From NCBI GenBank assembly GCA_017464135.1, contig JAFUEB010000004.1, forward strand, positions 124,001 to 188,000: a stretch of DNA of 64,000 nt. The letters are read 5' to 3'. The position numbers and the translations under genes are program-made. The notes beneath the pieces are model-generated. The model saw only the letters and a list, made by a program, of their open reading frames with translations, made no database searches and was not told where the DNA came from. Of this stretch, positions 54,794 through 62,865 are shown piece by piece. The DNA comes from Candidatus Saccharimonadota bacterium. Lineage in GTDB: Bacteria > Patescibacteriota > Saccharimonadia > Saccharimonadales > Saccharimonadaceae. The number at the start of each line of letters is the position of its first letter. The stretch's first letter is position 1.

Positions 54794-56536
54794 ATGCAGG
54801 ACGAACCGTATTTTTATCATCCGCTCGAAAATATCGAGGATATTGATGATTTTGAGACTGCCGTTAATAGGACACATTTAACGAAGAGCCTATCGCCGGA
54901 ACGTCCATACACTTATTGGACACTCGAGATTTATGATCAAGAAAATGGCATTCGTGGTGGCGGTGGCTTGGGTGTGCTTGCAGCTGATACGCGGCGCGTG
55001 GCTGAACAAATGGGCGTACCATTTGCCTTAATCACGCCATTCTATCCAAGTGAAGGCCATCAAAAAATGGATGGCAATCGTGTGATTGACGAACATCGTC
55101 CGGTTGACTATCGTAATTTTGGTTTTAAATATATTGATTCAGTCAACATTAAATGTTGCGGCACGCTCTGTCATCTTGATGTAGTCGAGAAATGTTTCCG
55201 TTCGTCACGAATTATTTGTATTACGGAGCCGAACTTTGGTGAGCTCTATTCTGGCATGAGTGGTTCAGATCATCGTTTATATCAGGAAGTTTCGCTTGGA
55301 TTTGGTGGATATGCTGCCCTTAAATTACTTGGGCTCAAACCGGCCATTATGCAGTTAAATGAAGTAGCCACTTTCTTTGCGGCGCTCGCCCGCCTCGACG
55401 AGCTCGCTTCAAATGGCATGGATTTTTACGAAGCTGTCGTTTACACTAGAAAGCATACTTTGTACACAAACCATACACTTGTGCAAGCTGCCGAGGCCGA
55501 GTTTAGCATTGAGCAATTTGAACGTTTTGTTTATCCAAATCTCAAATCGCCGGCTGTCCGGAAGTGGATTAACGATAAATTCATAAACGGCAAGATGAAA
55601 TTATCGTCGGTTGCGATTGAGATTGCGGAACTTAGAAGTGGCGTTTCAAAACTTCACGCGAGAGTTGCCAACTACCATGATATTGCTGGCAATAAGGTGA
55701 AGTTTAAAGCCATCACGAATGGTATCGATATGAATAAATGGGTGATGCCAGAAATCATGAAGTTTTATCACGAAAATAATATTGTTGATAGTATTAATTA
55801 TCCGACCGAGAAGTTCATCGGAAACCTTAGCGCGATTACTGCCGACAAAATTCGCGAGCTAAAGCGCCGTGGTCGCGCGATTCTAAATGAAGCTTTAGCT
55901 AATCGTCCGGATCAGAATGGTAAGATTTTGCATTTTGACGATGATGAATTCATCTTTGATTTTAAGCGTCGCTTTGTCGACTATAAGCGCCCAGAGCTAC
56001 CGTTTAAGAATCTTTCGAGACTGAAGCAAATTCTAGAAAGTGCCAACGCACATTATATTCTAGCCGGTCGCATTCACACTGGTGACGACACCATGGCCGG
56101 GAAACTTTACAAACTCCTCGACGAGATTAAAAAAGATGAATTCCTAAATTCGCATGTCCATTACATTGCTGATTACGACGAGAAACTCGCCTACGGGCTG
56201 TCTTGTGGTTCGAATACGGCGATTAACGTGCCAATTGTTGGGCTCGAAGCCTGTGGCACCTCCTGGATGAAGGATATCGCCAATTTAAATCTTCTCATCT
56301 CGACTCATGATGGTGGTGTAGCGGATGCATCCTATGATAATTATTTATCAGTCCGTGGTGCGTCTGAAAATGATGAACTTGAAGAACTCTATCGTCGCAT
56401 GGAGGAGGCCGTGAACGCATGGCAAAATGACTTCGATCTCGAATTCTTAATGCAAAAACAACTTTCTGCTTACATTCCGGTGATTTCTGGCTCTAGAATG
56501 ATGCGCGATTATCTTGACTATTTATTCCCGGCGTAG
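54794..56536 (+). CDS. Alpha-glucan phosphorylase (GT35)
   Basis: A 580-residue protein. Conserved blocks in order: GGGGLGVLAADT, QLNEVATFFAALARL (LNEGH-like), LYTNHTLVQAAE, SGVSKLHARVA, ITNGIDMNKWV, DFKRRFVDYKRPEL, YILAGRIHTGDD, GSNTAINVP and LEACGTSWMKDIANL, where Lys493 would hold pyridoxal phosphate. This is the short, archaeal/Thermotoga-like form (~550-600 residues, versus ~800). It releases glucose 1-phosphate from alpha-1,4-glucan. With GT4 and GH57 at 19-22 kb it completes a store-and-mobilise cycle. The usual LNEGH is altered to LNEVA, which may affect activity. Confidence 0.8.
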   Translation: MQDEPYFYHPLENIEDIDDFETAVNRTHLTKSLSPERPYTYWTLEIYDQENGIRGGGGLGVLAADTRRVAEQMGVPFALITPFYPSEGHQKMDGNRVIDEHRPVDYRNFGFKYIDSVNIKCCGTLCHLDVVEKCFRSSRIICITEPNFGELYSGMSGSDHRLYQEVSLGFGGYAALKLLGLKPAIMQLNEVATFFAALARLDELASNGMDFYEAVVYTRKHTLYTNHTLVQAAEAEFSIEQFERFVYPNLKSPAVRKWINDKFINGKMKLSSVAIEIAELRSGVSKLHARVANYHDIAGNKVKFKAITNGIDMNKWVMPEIMKFYHENNIVDSINYPTEKFIGNLSAITADKIRELKRRGRAILNEALANRPDQNGKILHFDDDEFIFDFKRRFVDYKRPELPFKNLSRLKQILESANAHYILAGRIHTGDDTMAGKLYKLLDEIKKDEFLNSHVHYIADYDEKLAYGLSCGSNTAINVPIVGLEACGTSWMKDIANLNLLISTHDGGVADASYDNYLSVRGASENDELEELYRRMEEAVNAWQNDFDLEFLMQKQLSAYIPVISGSRMMRDYLDYLFPA

Positions 56537-56587
56537 TATACTATTGACAAGTCTGGTATCAGACTTTTTTTAATAACAAGGAGTAAA

Positions 56588-56995
56588 ATGGCTAAACCTA
56601 AAATAACCCGTATCAAGGCTGGCGAAGCTTCCAAGGAAACCAAGGAAGAGGAGCAAACGCCTATTACTCGGAAAAAAGTTGTCGTCAAAGACAAAAAGCT
56701 TGAGAAAACCAATCGAAAAGAAGATAAAAAAGCCGCTAAAGCAGCGAAGAAAGAAGCAAAGAAATTAGCCAAAGAAAACGGCGAAAAGAAACCTTTTATT
56801 CTATTCCGTCCGTTTGTCGCACTTTTCCGTTACATTCGCGATTCCTGGCGTGAAATCCGCCAAGTTCGCTGGCCAAACCGTAAGGCCACTTGGAAAATGG
56901 TGCTCGCTGTGCTCGTTTACACAGCAATCTTTGTCGTAGTTATCATGCTACTTGATATGTTCTTTACATGGCTATTTAGTATTATTTTAGGATAA
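56588..56995 (+). CDS. secE: Preprotein translocase subunit SecE with long basic N-terminus
   Basis: A 135-residue protein. The last 60 residues are SecE: amphipathic FRYIRDSWREIRQVRWPNRKATWK, then one membrane helix (VLAVLVYTAIFVVVIMLLDMF). The first ~70 residues form a Lys/Glu/Ala-rich extension (KKAAKAAKKEAKKLAKE), not found in most SecE proteins and probably disordered or coiled. SecE stabilises SecY in the membrane. AAGGAG precedes the ATG. It is 16 bases from nusG, the usual order. Confidence 0.93.
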   Translation: MAKPKITRIKAGEASKETKEEEQTPITRKKVVVKDKKLEKTNRKEDKKAAKAAKKEAKKLAKENGEKKPFILFRPFVALFRYIRDSWREIRQVRWPNRKATWKMVLAVLVYTAIFVVVIMLLDMFFTWLFSIILG

Positions 56996-57011
56996 AAGAA
57001 AGGAATTATAG

Positions 57012-57560
57012 ATGGCTGTAAACCGTTATGATGCAACTCGTTCGTGGTATGCAATTTCCACATACAGCGGTTACGAGGACAAGGTAGCTGATAGTATTAA
57101 CCAGCGTACCAACACTGTCGAAATGGCAGACAAAATTTTCGAAGCAATCGTGCCAAAGGAAAAGCAAATCGAAATCAAAAATGGCAAGCGCAAAGTCGTA
57201 GATCGCAAGATTCTCCAAGGTTACGTGCTCGTTGATATGAAGCTTTCGGATGAAACCTGGTACATTATTCGTAACACTCCAGGCGTGACTGGCTTTATCG
57301 GTACCGGTACTCAACCAACCCCAGTTTCCGAAAAGGAAATCGCCAAAATCAAGAAGCGTATGGGCGTGGAAGATCCAAAGTTCTCCGTAAAGTACGAAAT
57401 TGGCGAAGTTGTTTCCATTACCGATGGCCCATTCAAGGGCTTTGATGGTACCGTTTCTGAAATTGATGCCGCGAAGGGCAAACTCAAGGTTATGGTGTCA
57501 ATGTTTGGACGCGAAACACCCGTCGAACTTGATGCGCTTCAAGTAAAGCAATTAAACTAG
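57012..57560 (+). CDS. nusG: Transcription elongation factor NusG
   Basis: A 182-residue protein with the NGN domain (RSWYAISTYSGYEDKVADSI, LQGYVLVDMKLSDETWYIIR, TPGVTGFIG) and a C-terminal KOW domain (YEIGEVVSITDGPFKGFDGT). It binds RNA polymerase and couples it to ribosome or Rho. It follows secE with AAGGAA near its start. A large nested hairpin element closes the unit (57564-57679), separating it from rplK. Confidence 0.97.
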   Translation: MAVNRYDATRSWYAISTYSGYEDKVADSINQRTNTVEMADKIFEAIVPKEKQIEIKNGKRKVVDRKILQGYVLVDMKLSDETWYIIRNTPGVTGFIGTGTQPTPVSEKEIAKIKKRMGVEDPKFSVKYEIGEVVSITDGPFKGFDGTVSEIDAAKGKLKVMVSMFGRETPVELDALQVKQLN

Positions 57561-57563
57561 AAG

Positions 57564-57679
57564 AAACAAAAATACTCTCTTAGAGGAGCTTTCGCGACCA
57601 ACGGGGAGCGAGTGAGCGAAGATTCGCCCGTAACGACGGGCTGAATCGAGCGTCTCCGAGAAGAGAGTTTTTTTGTTTT
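57564..57679. terminator. Large nested terminator-like hairpin after nusG
   Basis: The outer stem AAACAAAAA-ACTCTCTT pairs with AAGAGAGT-TTTTTGTTT. Inside it lies GATTC/GAATC stacked on GCCCGT-AACG-ACGGGC (57626-57641). The whole element is ~115 bases, far larger than ordinary terminators. A similar element follows rplL. Confidence 0.65.
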
Positions 57680-57766
57680 CTCTTGCATTTTATTTGTTTT
57701 CTTGATATAATAGTGTTGTTACGTAAATGCTTCTAAATTATTAATTTTAATGGGAATTTTAATTCG

Positions 57767-58195
57767 ATGGCAGAAAAGAAAGTTATCGGTAATTTGAAAC
57801 TTAGAATCCCTGGCGGTCGTGCAACTGCAGGTCCTCCGGTTGGTTCTACGCTTGGTCAATGGGGTCTTAACATGATGGATTTCATTAACCCATTCAACGA
57901 AAAGACCAAGGAATTCATGGGTAAGAACGTAATTGTTCACATCCGTGTCTTTGAAGATCGCACCTTTGATTGGAAGTGTCTCGGTCAACCAGTCGATGAT
58001 CTCATTCGCGAAGCAATCAAGATTGAGAAAGGCTCTGGTAAACCAAACGTTGAGAAGGTTGGCAAAATCAGCCGCGCTCAGCTCGAAGAGATTGCTAAGG
58101 CTAAGATGGAACAACTCAACGCAGTTGACCTCGATGGCGCAGTCAAAATCGTGGCCGGCACTGCTCGCTCGATGGGCGTAGAAGTTACCGACTAA
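57767..58195 (+). CDS. rplK: Ribosomal protein L11
   Basis: A 142-residue protein: KLRIPGGRATAGPPVGSTLGQWGLNMMDF (N-terminal domain, thiostrepton-binding prolines) and the C-terminal RNA-binding domain ending GTARSMGVEVTD. It forms the GTPase-associated stalk base on 23S r[10 protein letters not shown] near 57706 and a ~50-base leader precede it. A terminator at 58203 separates it from the rest of the ribosomal genes, so the usual rplKA pair is split here by two small unknown genes. Confidence 0.97.
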   Translation: MAEKKVIGNLKLRIPGGRATAGPPVGSTLGQWGLNMMDFINPFNEKTKEFMGKNVIVHIRVFEDRTFDWKCLGQPVDDLIREAIKIEKGSGKPNVEKVGKISRAQLEEIAKAKMEQLNAVDLDGAVKIVAGTARSMGVEVTD

Positions 58196-58202
58196 GTATT
58201 TA

Positions 58203-58231
58203 AAAACAGGTCCGAAAGGGCCTGTTTTTTT
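58203..58231 (+). terminator. Terminator after rplK
   Basis: Stem AAAACAGGTCC/GGGCCTGTTTT with a GAAA loop and T-run. Confidence 0.85.
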
Positions 58232-58309
58232 GTTCCCGATTTGACCGTCCCCTCTATTAATGATATAATGTATCTGGGTTTACCCAGAGATTTTAGTTAG
58301 GAGGCTAAA

Positions 58310-58489
58310 ATGGAACTTTTAAATGCAAGCCATGACTCTTTGATTGAAGAAGCCATAGAACTATGGGCAACGTATGCGGAGACATATAGGACAGCGATTT
58401 ATCGCTATTTGTTTCTCATCGACTGGAAGGCTGAGGCATGTAGTGGCAAAAGAAGGTACGCGTGGGGAGAATACCTAAGTATATTCTAG
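58310..58489 (+). CDS. Small hypothetical protein between rplK and rplA
   Basis: A 59-residue protein (MELLNASHDSLIEEAIELW ... AWGEYLSIF). It has a TATAAT (58263-58268), a 5' hairpin CTGGGT/ACCCAG (58274-58287) and a strong GGAGG site 5 bases before the ATG, so it is probably translated. It overlaps the next gene by 28 bases in another frame. No family is recognised. It is rich in acidic, Tyr and Trp residues. Confidence 0.55.
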   Translation: MELLNASHDSLIEEAIELWATYAETYRTAIYRYLFLIDWKAEACSGKRRYAWGEYLSIF

Positions 58490-58779
58490 ATGCCTATCCG
58501 GAACTACCATTGTTTCAGTTTGTCGATAAATGTACGACTAGAAATTGGCTTGAAAAGCTGCGATCTTCGGAAATTCGGTATATGATAAATATGACCAGGT
58601 ATGAACTGGAGTGCAATCATGCATATAGAACCGTATCTGAACGAATTACCGAACTCGCATACGAGATGGCACATTTCAGTGAACGAAATTGCCATACCTT
58701 TGGTGTCGTAGACACCGACATGCATAACGTCGGTCCATATTACAGTCGAAGAAGATCGCGGCATGCAACTGAAGGGTAA
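58462..58779 (+). CDS. Hypothetical protein overlapping the preceding small gene
   Basis: A 105-residue protein starting at GTG (MGRIPKYILDAYPELPLF), with AGAAGG 5 bases upstream. The C-terminal part includes TRYELECNHAYRTVSERITELAYEMAHFSE, helical, and ends with basic RRRSRHATEG. It resembles no family I know. Overlap with the gene at 58310 suggests translational coupling, or a single gene split by a frameshift. A terminator follows at 58793. Confidence 0.5.
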   Translation: MGRIPKYILDAYPELPLFQFVDKCTTRNWLEKLRSSEIRYMINMTRYELECNHAYRTVSERITELAYEMAHFSERNCHTFGVVDTDMHNVGPYYSRRRSRHATEG

Positions 58780-58792
58780 TAACCCAACACCC

Positions 58793-58817
58793 GGGGGCTG
58801 AAGCAGCCCCCATTTTT
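58793..58817 (+). terminator. Terminator before rplA
   Basis: GGGGGCTG-AAG-CAGCCCCC followed by ATTTTT. Confidence 0.88.
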
Positions 58818-58910
58818 CTTGCGTTTTTAGTAAAAATTTGTTATAATTATCAAATACAATTTAATTTGATGGGAGGGGAAATCCCCGTTAAGACCACAGA
58901 AAGGAAATTC

Positions 58911-59816
58911 ATGGCTGAAGAAGAAGCCAAAAAACTTGATGCAGTCGAAGCTCCAGAAGCTCCAGAAACTGCCGAACCAGAAACTTTTGCAAAGTCTGGT
59001 AAAAAATCAAAAAAGCATATCGAAGAGGTGAAGGCCGAGGAAGAGCGCCAAGCTCGCAAGGCTGAGCGTGCCGCTAAGGAAGGCGAGGAGAAGCCAAAAG
59101 GCGCTAAGCCAGTCACTCGTCCACGCATTGAGCGCCGTGGCAAGAAATACCAAGAAGCTTACAAATTAGTTGAAAAGGGCAAGACTTACAGCCTCGAAGA
59201 TGCTATCGCACTTGCTGTTAAAACTAACCCAACCAAATTTGATGCTTCCGTTGAAGCTCATGTCCGCCTTGGCGTTGATCCACGCCAGGCCGATCAAAAC
59301 ATTCGTGCCACCTTGGTGCTTCCAAATGGCAATGGTAAGACTGTGCGTGTCGCCGTCTTTGCTCCACTTGATGTTTGTAAAGCCGCTAAAGCAGCCGGTG
59401 CTGATGTGGCTGAAGATGAAGATTTCTTGAAGCAACTCGACAAGGGTGAAATCAACTTTGATATCTTGATTTCAACTCCACAATACATGCCAAAGCTTGG
59501 TAAGTATGCTCGTTTACTTGGCCCTAAGGGTTTGATGCCAAATCCAAAGGCTGGTACTGTTACGATGGACGTTGAAAAAGCCGTCAAAGAGTCTAAGGCC
59601 GGCAAGGTTGAGTATCGTGTTGATAAGCAGTCGATCGTCCACATTGGCCTTGGTAAGGTTTCATTTGGCGAAGCTAAACTCCTTGAGAACGCCAATGCCT
59701 TCTTTGATAGCCTTAAGTCACAGAAGCCAGCTTCACTTAAGGGCACCTATGTAAAGTCAGTCTTTGTGACGACGACCATGGGTCCTTCAATCTCGGTTGA
59801 AAATCTCTACAACTAA
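58911..59816 (+). CDS. rplA: Ribosomal protein L1 with N-terminal extension
   Basis: A 301-residue protein from ATG 58911 (AAAGGAA upstream). Residues ~80-301 are L1: KYQEAYKLVEKGKTYSLEDA, LVLPNGNGKTVRVAVFA, MPKLGKYARLLGPKGLMPNPKAGT (RNA-binding) and GPSISVEN. The first ~75 residues are an Ala/Glu/Lys-rich, low-complexity extension (EAPEAPETAEPE, then basic) that ordinary L1 (~230 residues) lacks. Together with SecE this shows a lineage habit of adding charged tails. Confidence 0.95.
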   Translation: MAEEEAKKLDAVEAPEAPETAEPETFAKSGKKSKKHIEEVKAEEERQARKAERAAKEGEEKPKGAKPVTRPRIERRGKKYQEAYKLVEKGKTYSLEDAIALAVKTNPTKFDASVEAHVRLGVDPRQADQNIRATLVLPNGNGKTVRVAVFAPLDVCKAAKAAGADVAEDEDFLKQLDKGEINFDILISTPQYMPKLGKYARLLGPKGLMPNPKAGTVTMDVEKAVKESKAGKVEYRVDKQSIVHIGLGKVSFGEAKLLENANAFFDSLKSQKPASLKGTYVKSVFVTTTMGPSISVENLYN

Positions 59817-59825
59817 TTGAACTTG

Positions 59826-59854
59826 AAATAGCCCCAATCCGGGGCTATTTTTTG
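59826..59854 (+). terminator. Terminator after rplA
   Basis: A 10-bp stem AAATAGCCCC/GGGGCTATTT with loop AATCC, then TTTTT. Confidence 0.88.
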
Positions 59855-59878
59855 TGTTTATGCTATAATGAAATTATC

Positions 59879-60439
59879 ATGAATTTCAATCTTATCAATG
59901 TACAAATACCAGAAATAATCGTGATGGCCCTTTTTGGTGTCATCTTGCTCCTTTTTGGATATCGAGTGAAGCAGGTTGCGTTCTTCGTGATTTGGTTCCT
60001 CATCGGTTACACTTTAATGCAAAACTTTATGCCGACGCTCATGAAATGGGTGCCACAAATGGATACGCAACTCTTCCATATTCTGATGCCGATTGCTGGC
60101 GGTTTACTACTCGCGATGATGGGTCTTTCGATTGAAAAGCTCTGCGTGGGTGGTCTCGTATTTGGCCTTACTATGATTATTACAATGAAATACTTTGGCA
60201 ACGATGTGCCGACACTTTGCGTGGGCGCAATTATCGGCGTAATCCTCGCCGCGGCGGCGGTCAACATGATGAAACCAGCGATTATTATTACCACAGCACT
60301 TGCTGGTGCTTACTGTCTCACGGTGGCCTTACTGACCTGGCAAAAGGGCATCGATCCAACCATTTTCTACTTCCCGATTTTGATTGGCTTAACGGCTGTC
60401 GGCGCAGTGTTCCAATTGAATTCAACAAAACACTTGTAA
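59879..60439 (+). CDS. Multi-pass membrane protein of unknown function
   Basis: A 186-residue protein from ATG 59879, 9 bases after TATAAT. About six membrane helices (IIVMALFGVILLLFGY, VAFFVIWFLIGYTL, ILMPIAGGLLLAMMG, VGGLVFGLTMIITM, LCVGAIIGVILAAAAV, AGAYCLTVALLTW). The pattern recalls DUF4203/TMEM198-like proteins, but I cannot assign it. It lies between rplA and the L10 leader, with its own promoter. Confidence 0.6.
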   Translation: MNFNLINVQIPEIIVMALFGVILLLFGYRVKQVAFFVIWFLIGYTLMQNFMPTLMKWVPQMDTQLFHILMPIAGGLLLAMMGLSIEKLCVGGLVFGLTMIITMKYFGNDVPTLCVGAIIGVILAAAAVNMMKPAIIITTALAGAYCLTVALLTWQKGIDPTIFYFPILIGLTAVGAVFQLNSTKHL

Positions 60440-60456
60440 ACAAACTCCTCTTGTGG

Positions 60457-60593
60457 TATAATGTTTGAAGTTACCAAAGACAGTGGCGGTGTTTTTCACT
60501 TAATCATGCCACCGAGGACAATTCTTCAATTTATTTGGTGACGCTATTTAACAATTAGCTAGCTTTTATATTAAATAACCAAAGGAACTTTTT
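60457..60593 (+). promoter_or_regulatory. rplJ promoter and candidate L10 leader RNA
   Basis: TATAAT (60457-60462) starts a leader of ~125 bases. GTTACCAAA (60470-60478) pairs with TTTGGTGAC (60534-60542), enclosing GTGGC/GCCAC (60483-60487 with 60508-60512) and an apical GTG/CAC. This matches in outline the L10 leader, where the L10-(L12) complex binds and shuts down its own operon. Assigned by eye, not by a covariance search. Confidence 0.6.
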
Positions 60594-61094
60594 ATGGCAA
60601 TTTCAAGAGATAAAAAGAACACGTTGGTTGCAGATCTCACTGAGCTCCTTAATGATTCAAAGATGGTCGTCTACGCTAAATACGAAGGCTTGACCGTAGC
60701 TGAACTTCAAGAGCTCCGCAAACTCGCACGTGAATCTGGCGTTAAAATTAAGGTCGTGAAAAACCGTCTTGTGAAAGTTGCAATGAAAGAAATTGCAGCC
60801 TACAAGAATACGGATGTTTCCGCTCTTACAGGCCAGCTTCTTTACGCTGTGGGTAGCGACGAAGATTTCGATGCAGCAAAGGTCCTTGCGAAGTTTGCAA
60901 AGACTCACGCTAAAATGGAACTCGTTGGTGGTTTCAATGCTGAGGGTACCACTCTCTCCACTGAAGAGGTCAAAACGCTCGGCTCACTTCCATCCAAGAA
61001 CGAACTTATCGCCCAGGTTGTGGATACACTCCTTTCTGGCATCAATGGTATCGTTTCTGGACTCGAAGAACACGCAGAGAAAGCAACCGCTTAA
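60594..61094 (+). CDS. rplJ: Ribosomal protein L10
   Basis: A 166-residue protein: MAISRDKKNTLVADLTELLN, VYAKYEGLTVAELQELRKLA, VKIKVVKNRLVKVAM form the N-terminal rRNA-binding domain, and the C-terminal helix holds L7/L12 dimers. AAAGGAAC lies before the ATG. It is followed after 37 bases by rplL, the conserved pair. Probably autoregulated through the leader RNA. Confidence 0.97.
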   Translation: MAISRDKKNTLVADLTELLNDSKMVVYAKYEGLTVAELQELRKLARESGVKIKVVKNRLVKVAMKEIAAYKNTDVSALTGQLLYAVGSDEDFDAAKVLAKFAKTHAKMELVGGFNAEGTTLSTEEVKTLGSLPSKNELIAQVVDTLLSGINGIVSGLEEHAEKATA

Positions 61095-61131
61095 TTATTA
61101 TCGGGTTTAACCCACTATTGAAAGGATAAAT

Positions 61132-61506
61132 ATGGCAACTGATATCAAGAAGTTGGCTGAAGAGCTTGTCAAATTGACTGTGCTTGAAGTTAACGAACTT
61201 AAAACTGTTTTGAAAGATGAATATGGCATTGAACCAGTCGCAGCTGTAGCTGTTGCTGCTGCTGGCGCTGATGGTGCCGCTGCTGATGAAGGCAAGTCTG
61301 AATACGATGTCGTTCTTAAGGACGCTGGTGCTCAGAAGATTGCAGTCATCAAGGCTGTGAAGGAAGCTACCGGACTTGGTCTTGGCGAAGCTAAGGCTAT
61401 CGTTGATGGTGCTCCTGCTACCGTTAAGGAAAAGGTCGCTAAGGCTGACGCTGAAGCGATGAAGAAAGCCCTTGAAGAGGCTGGTGCGACTGTCGAGCTC
61501 GCCTAA
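61132..61506 (+). CDS. rplL: Ribosomal protein L7/L12
   Basis: A 124-residue protein: N-terminal dimer domain ([21 protein letters not shown]), an Ala/Gly-rich hinge ([16 protein letters not shown]) and the C-terminal factor-binding domain ([27 protein letters not shown]). It recruits GTPase factors to the ribosome. AAAGGAT precedes the ATG. The large nested hairpin at 61533 closes the operon. Confidence 0.98.
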   Translation: MATDIKKLAEELVKLTVLEVNELKTVLKDEYGIEPVAAVAVAAAGADGAAADEGKSEYDVVLKDAGAQKIAVIKAVKEATGLGLGEAKAIVDGAPATVKEKVAKADAEAMKKALEEAGATVELA

Positions 61507-61532
61507 ATCTTCGATGCTAGCTAATTGAACTT

Positions 61533-61657
61533 AACAAAAACCGGAACAGCACTTTTCGGGCCGCGTCCGTCCGGCCCGTCGCCACGGGCGGACGGCGCTA
61601 ACTCTCGCGCTGCCGCGCTCCGAAATGCCCTTAAAGTGCCGTATCCGGTTTTTTGTT
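61533..61657. terminator. Large nested terminator-like hairpin after rplL
   Basis: The outer stem AACAAAAACCGGA pairs with TCCGGTTTTTTGTT. Next comes GCACTTT/AAAGTGC, then GGGC/GCCC, and inside CCGTCC/GGACGG stacked on GCCCGT-CGCC-ACGGGC (61574-61589). About 125 bases, GC-rich core. It shares the GCCCGT-N4-ACGGGC hairpin with the element after nusG. Confidence 0.65.
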
Positions 61658-61674
61658 GTGTTATAATATCTAGC

Positions 61675-62838
61675 ATGGAAGATTTTGACTATTTAGGTGA
61701 GGGAGAGGTATACCTCGACGGCGCATGCCAGAGCTTGCGTCCGCGTCCAGTAATCGACGCAATCAACAACTATTATTCTGAACATAATTCCTGTGGTGAG
61801 CGCGTGAAATACAAGTGGGGAAGAGTGACCGATGAAAAAGTTGAAGCCACCCGCGAGAAGGTTCTGAAATTCTTGAAGCTGAAACCGAAGAAATATACTG
61901 TTTCATTTACTCTTAACACGACCTACGGCATTAATTTAATTTTGAACCAAATCAAGGCCGATAGATTTAACAAGATCATGACGAGTGACATTGAGCACAA
62001 CTCGCCATTTCTGGCATCGCTTGCGTTTTCCGAGCGCACTGGTTTACCACGCGAAGTGATGGTACGAAATGATGATGGTTCGATTGATCTAAAGAAATAT
62101 GATTTTAAAAAAGCAATTGTCGTTGTAAACTGCGCTTCGAATTTTGATGGGCGCAAGTTATTAAATATCAATGAACTTGAAAAGGCCGTTCATAAGGCTG
62201 GTGGTATTTTAATTATCGATGCGGCGCAGGCCATGGCACATTCCGCCGATATTGTACGTGGCGTGGAAGTCGATGCGATTTGTTTCTCAGCCCACAAACT
62301 CTATGCCCCATCACTCGGTGTGATTGTTTGGAGAGACGAGCTCGACGATGTGTTAGATGTGCGATTCGTTGGTGGCGGTATGGTGGATGACGTCGACAAG
62401 GAAAAATACGTTTTGTCGGCCAATAATAAAGAACACCGCTACACACGTTTCGAATCCGGCCTCCAGGCTTGGGGCGAAATTGTGGGGCTAGGTGCTGCGC
62501 TCGATTGGCTGGAAAAACTCCCGAAAAAAGATTGGCAGAATCTCGAAAAGAATACGAAAGAATTATTCGATTTCCTAAATAGCTCGAAGAAAGTTCATTT
62601 AATTAATAAAGAGCCGAATCCAACTATGTCATTCTTCATTGAAGGACTTGATTCGCATTTAGTCGGCGAAGCGTTGTCGCGCGAGAGTATCATGGCAAGA
62701 ACCGGTTATTTCTGCGTGCATTATTATCTTGATCATGTGAAGGGCTTCCCGCCACTTATTCGTTTTTCACTTGGGCTTCATAACCGTCCGGAAGACATTG
62801 AAAAGATCAAGAAAGTCCTCGGAAAGGTTATTAATTAA
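61675..62838 (+). CDS. SufS-like cysteine desulfurase / class V aminotransferase
   Basis: A 387-residue protein from ATG 61675, 7 bases after TATAAT. VYLDGACQSLRP resembles the SufS opening, TLNTTYGINLI and IIDAAQAMAHS (Asp for the pyridine N) follow. Lys208 in CFSAHKLYAPSLG would bind pyridoxal phosphate. Cys347 in ARTGYFCVHYY sits where SufS carries the persulfide. It probably supplies sulfur to the SufBC proteins at 9.3-10.9 kb, though not in the same operon. Other class V enzymes cannot be excluded. Confidence 0.8.
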   Translation: MEDFDYLGEGEVYLDGACQSLRPRPVIDAINNYYSEHNSCGERVKYKWGRVTDEKVEATREKVLKFLKLKPKKYTVSFTLNTTYGINLILNQIKADRFNKIMTSDIEHNSPFLASLAFSERTGLPREVMVRNDDGSIDLKKYDFKKAIVVVNCASNFDGRKLLNINELEKAVHKAGGILIIDAAQAMAHSADIVRGVEVDAICFSAHKLYAPSLGVIVWRDELDDVLDVRFVGGGMVDDVDKEKYVLSANNKEHRYTRFESGLQAWGEIVGLGAALDWLEKLPKKDWQNLEKNTKELFDFLNSSKKVHLINKEPNPTMSFFIEGLDSHLVGEALSRESIMARTGYFCVHYYLDHVKGFPPLIRFSLGLHNRPEDIEKIKKVLGKVIN

Positions 62839-62865
62839 TCTCTTTGTGCTACAATAATATATATT

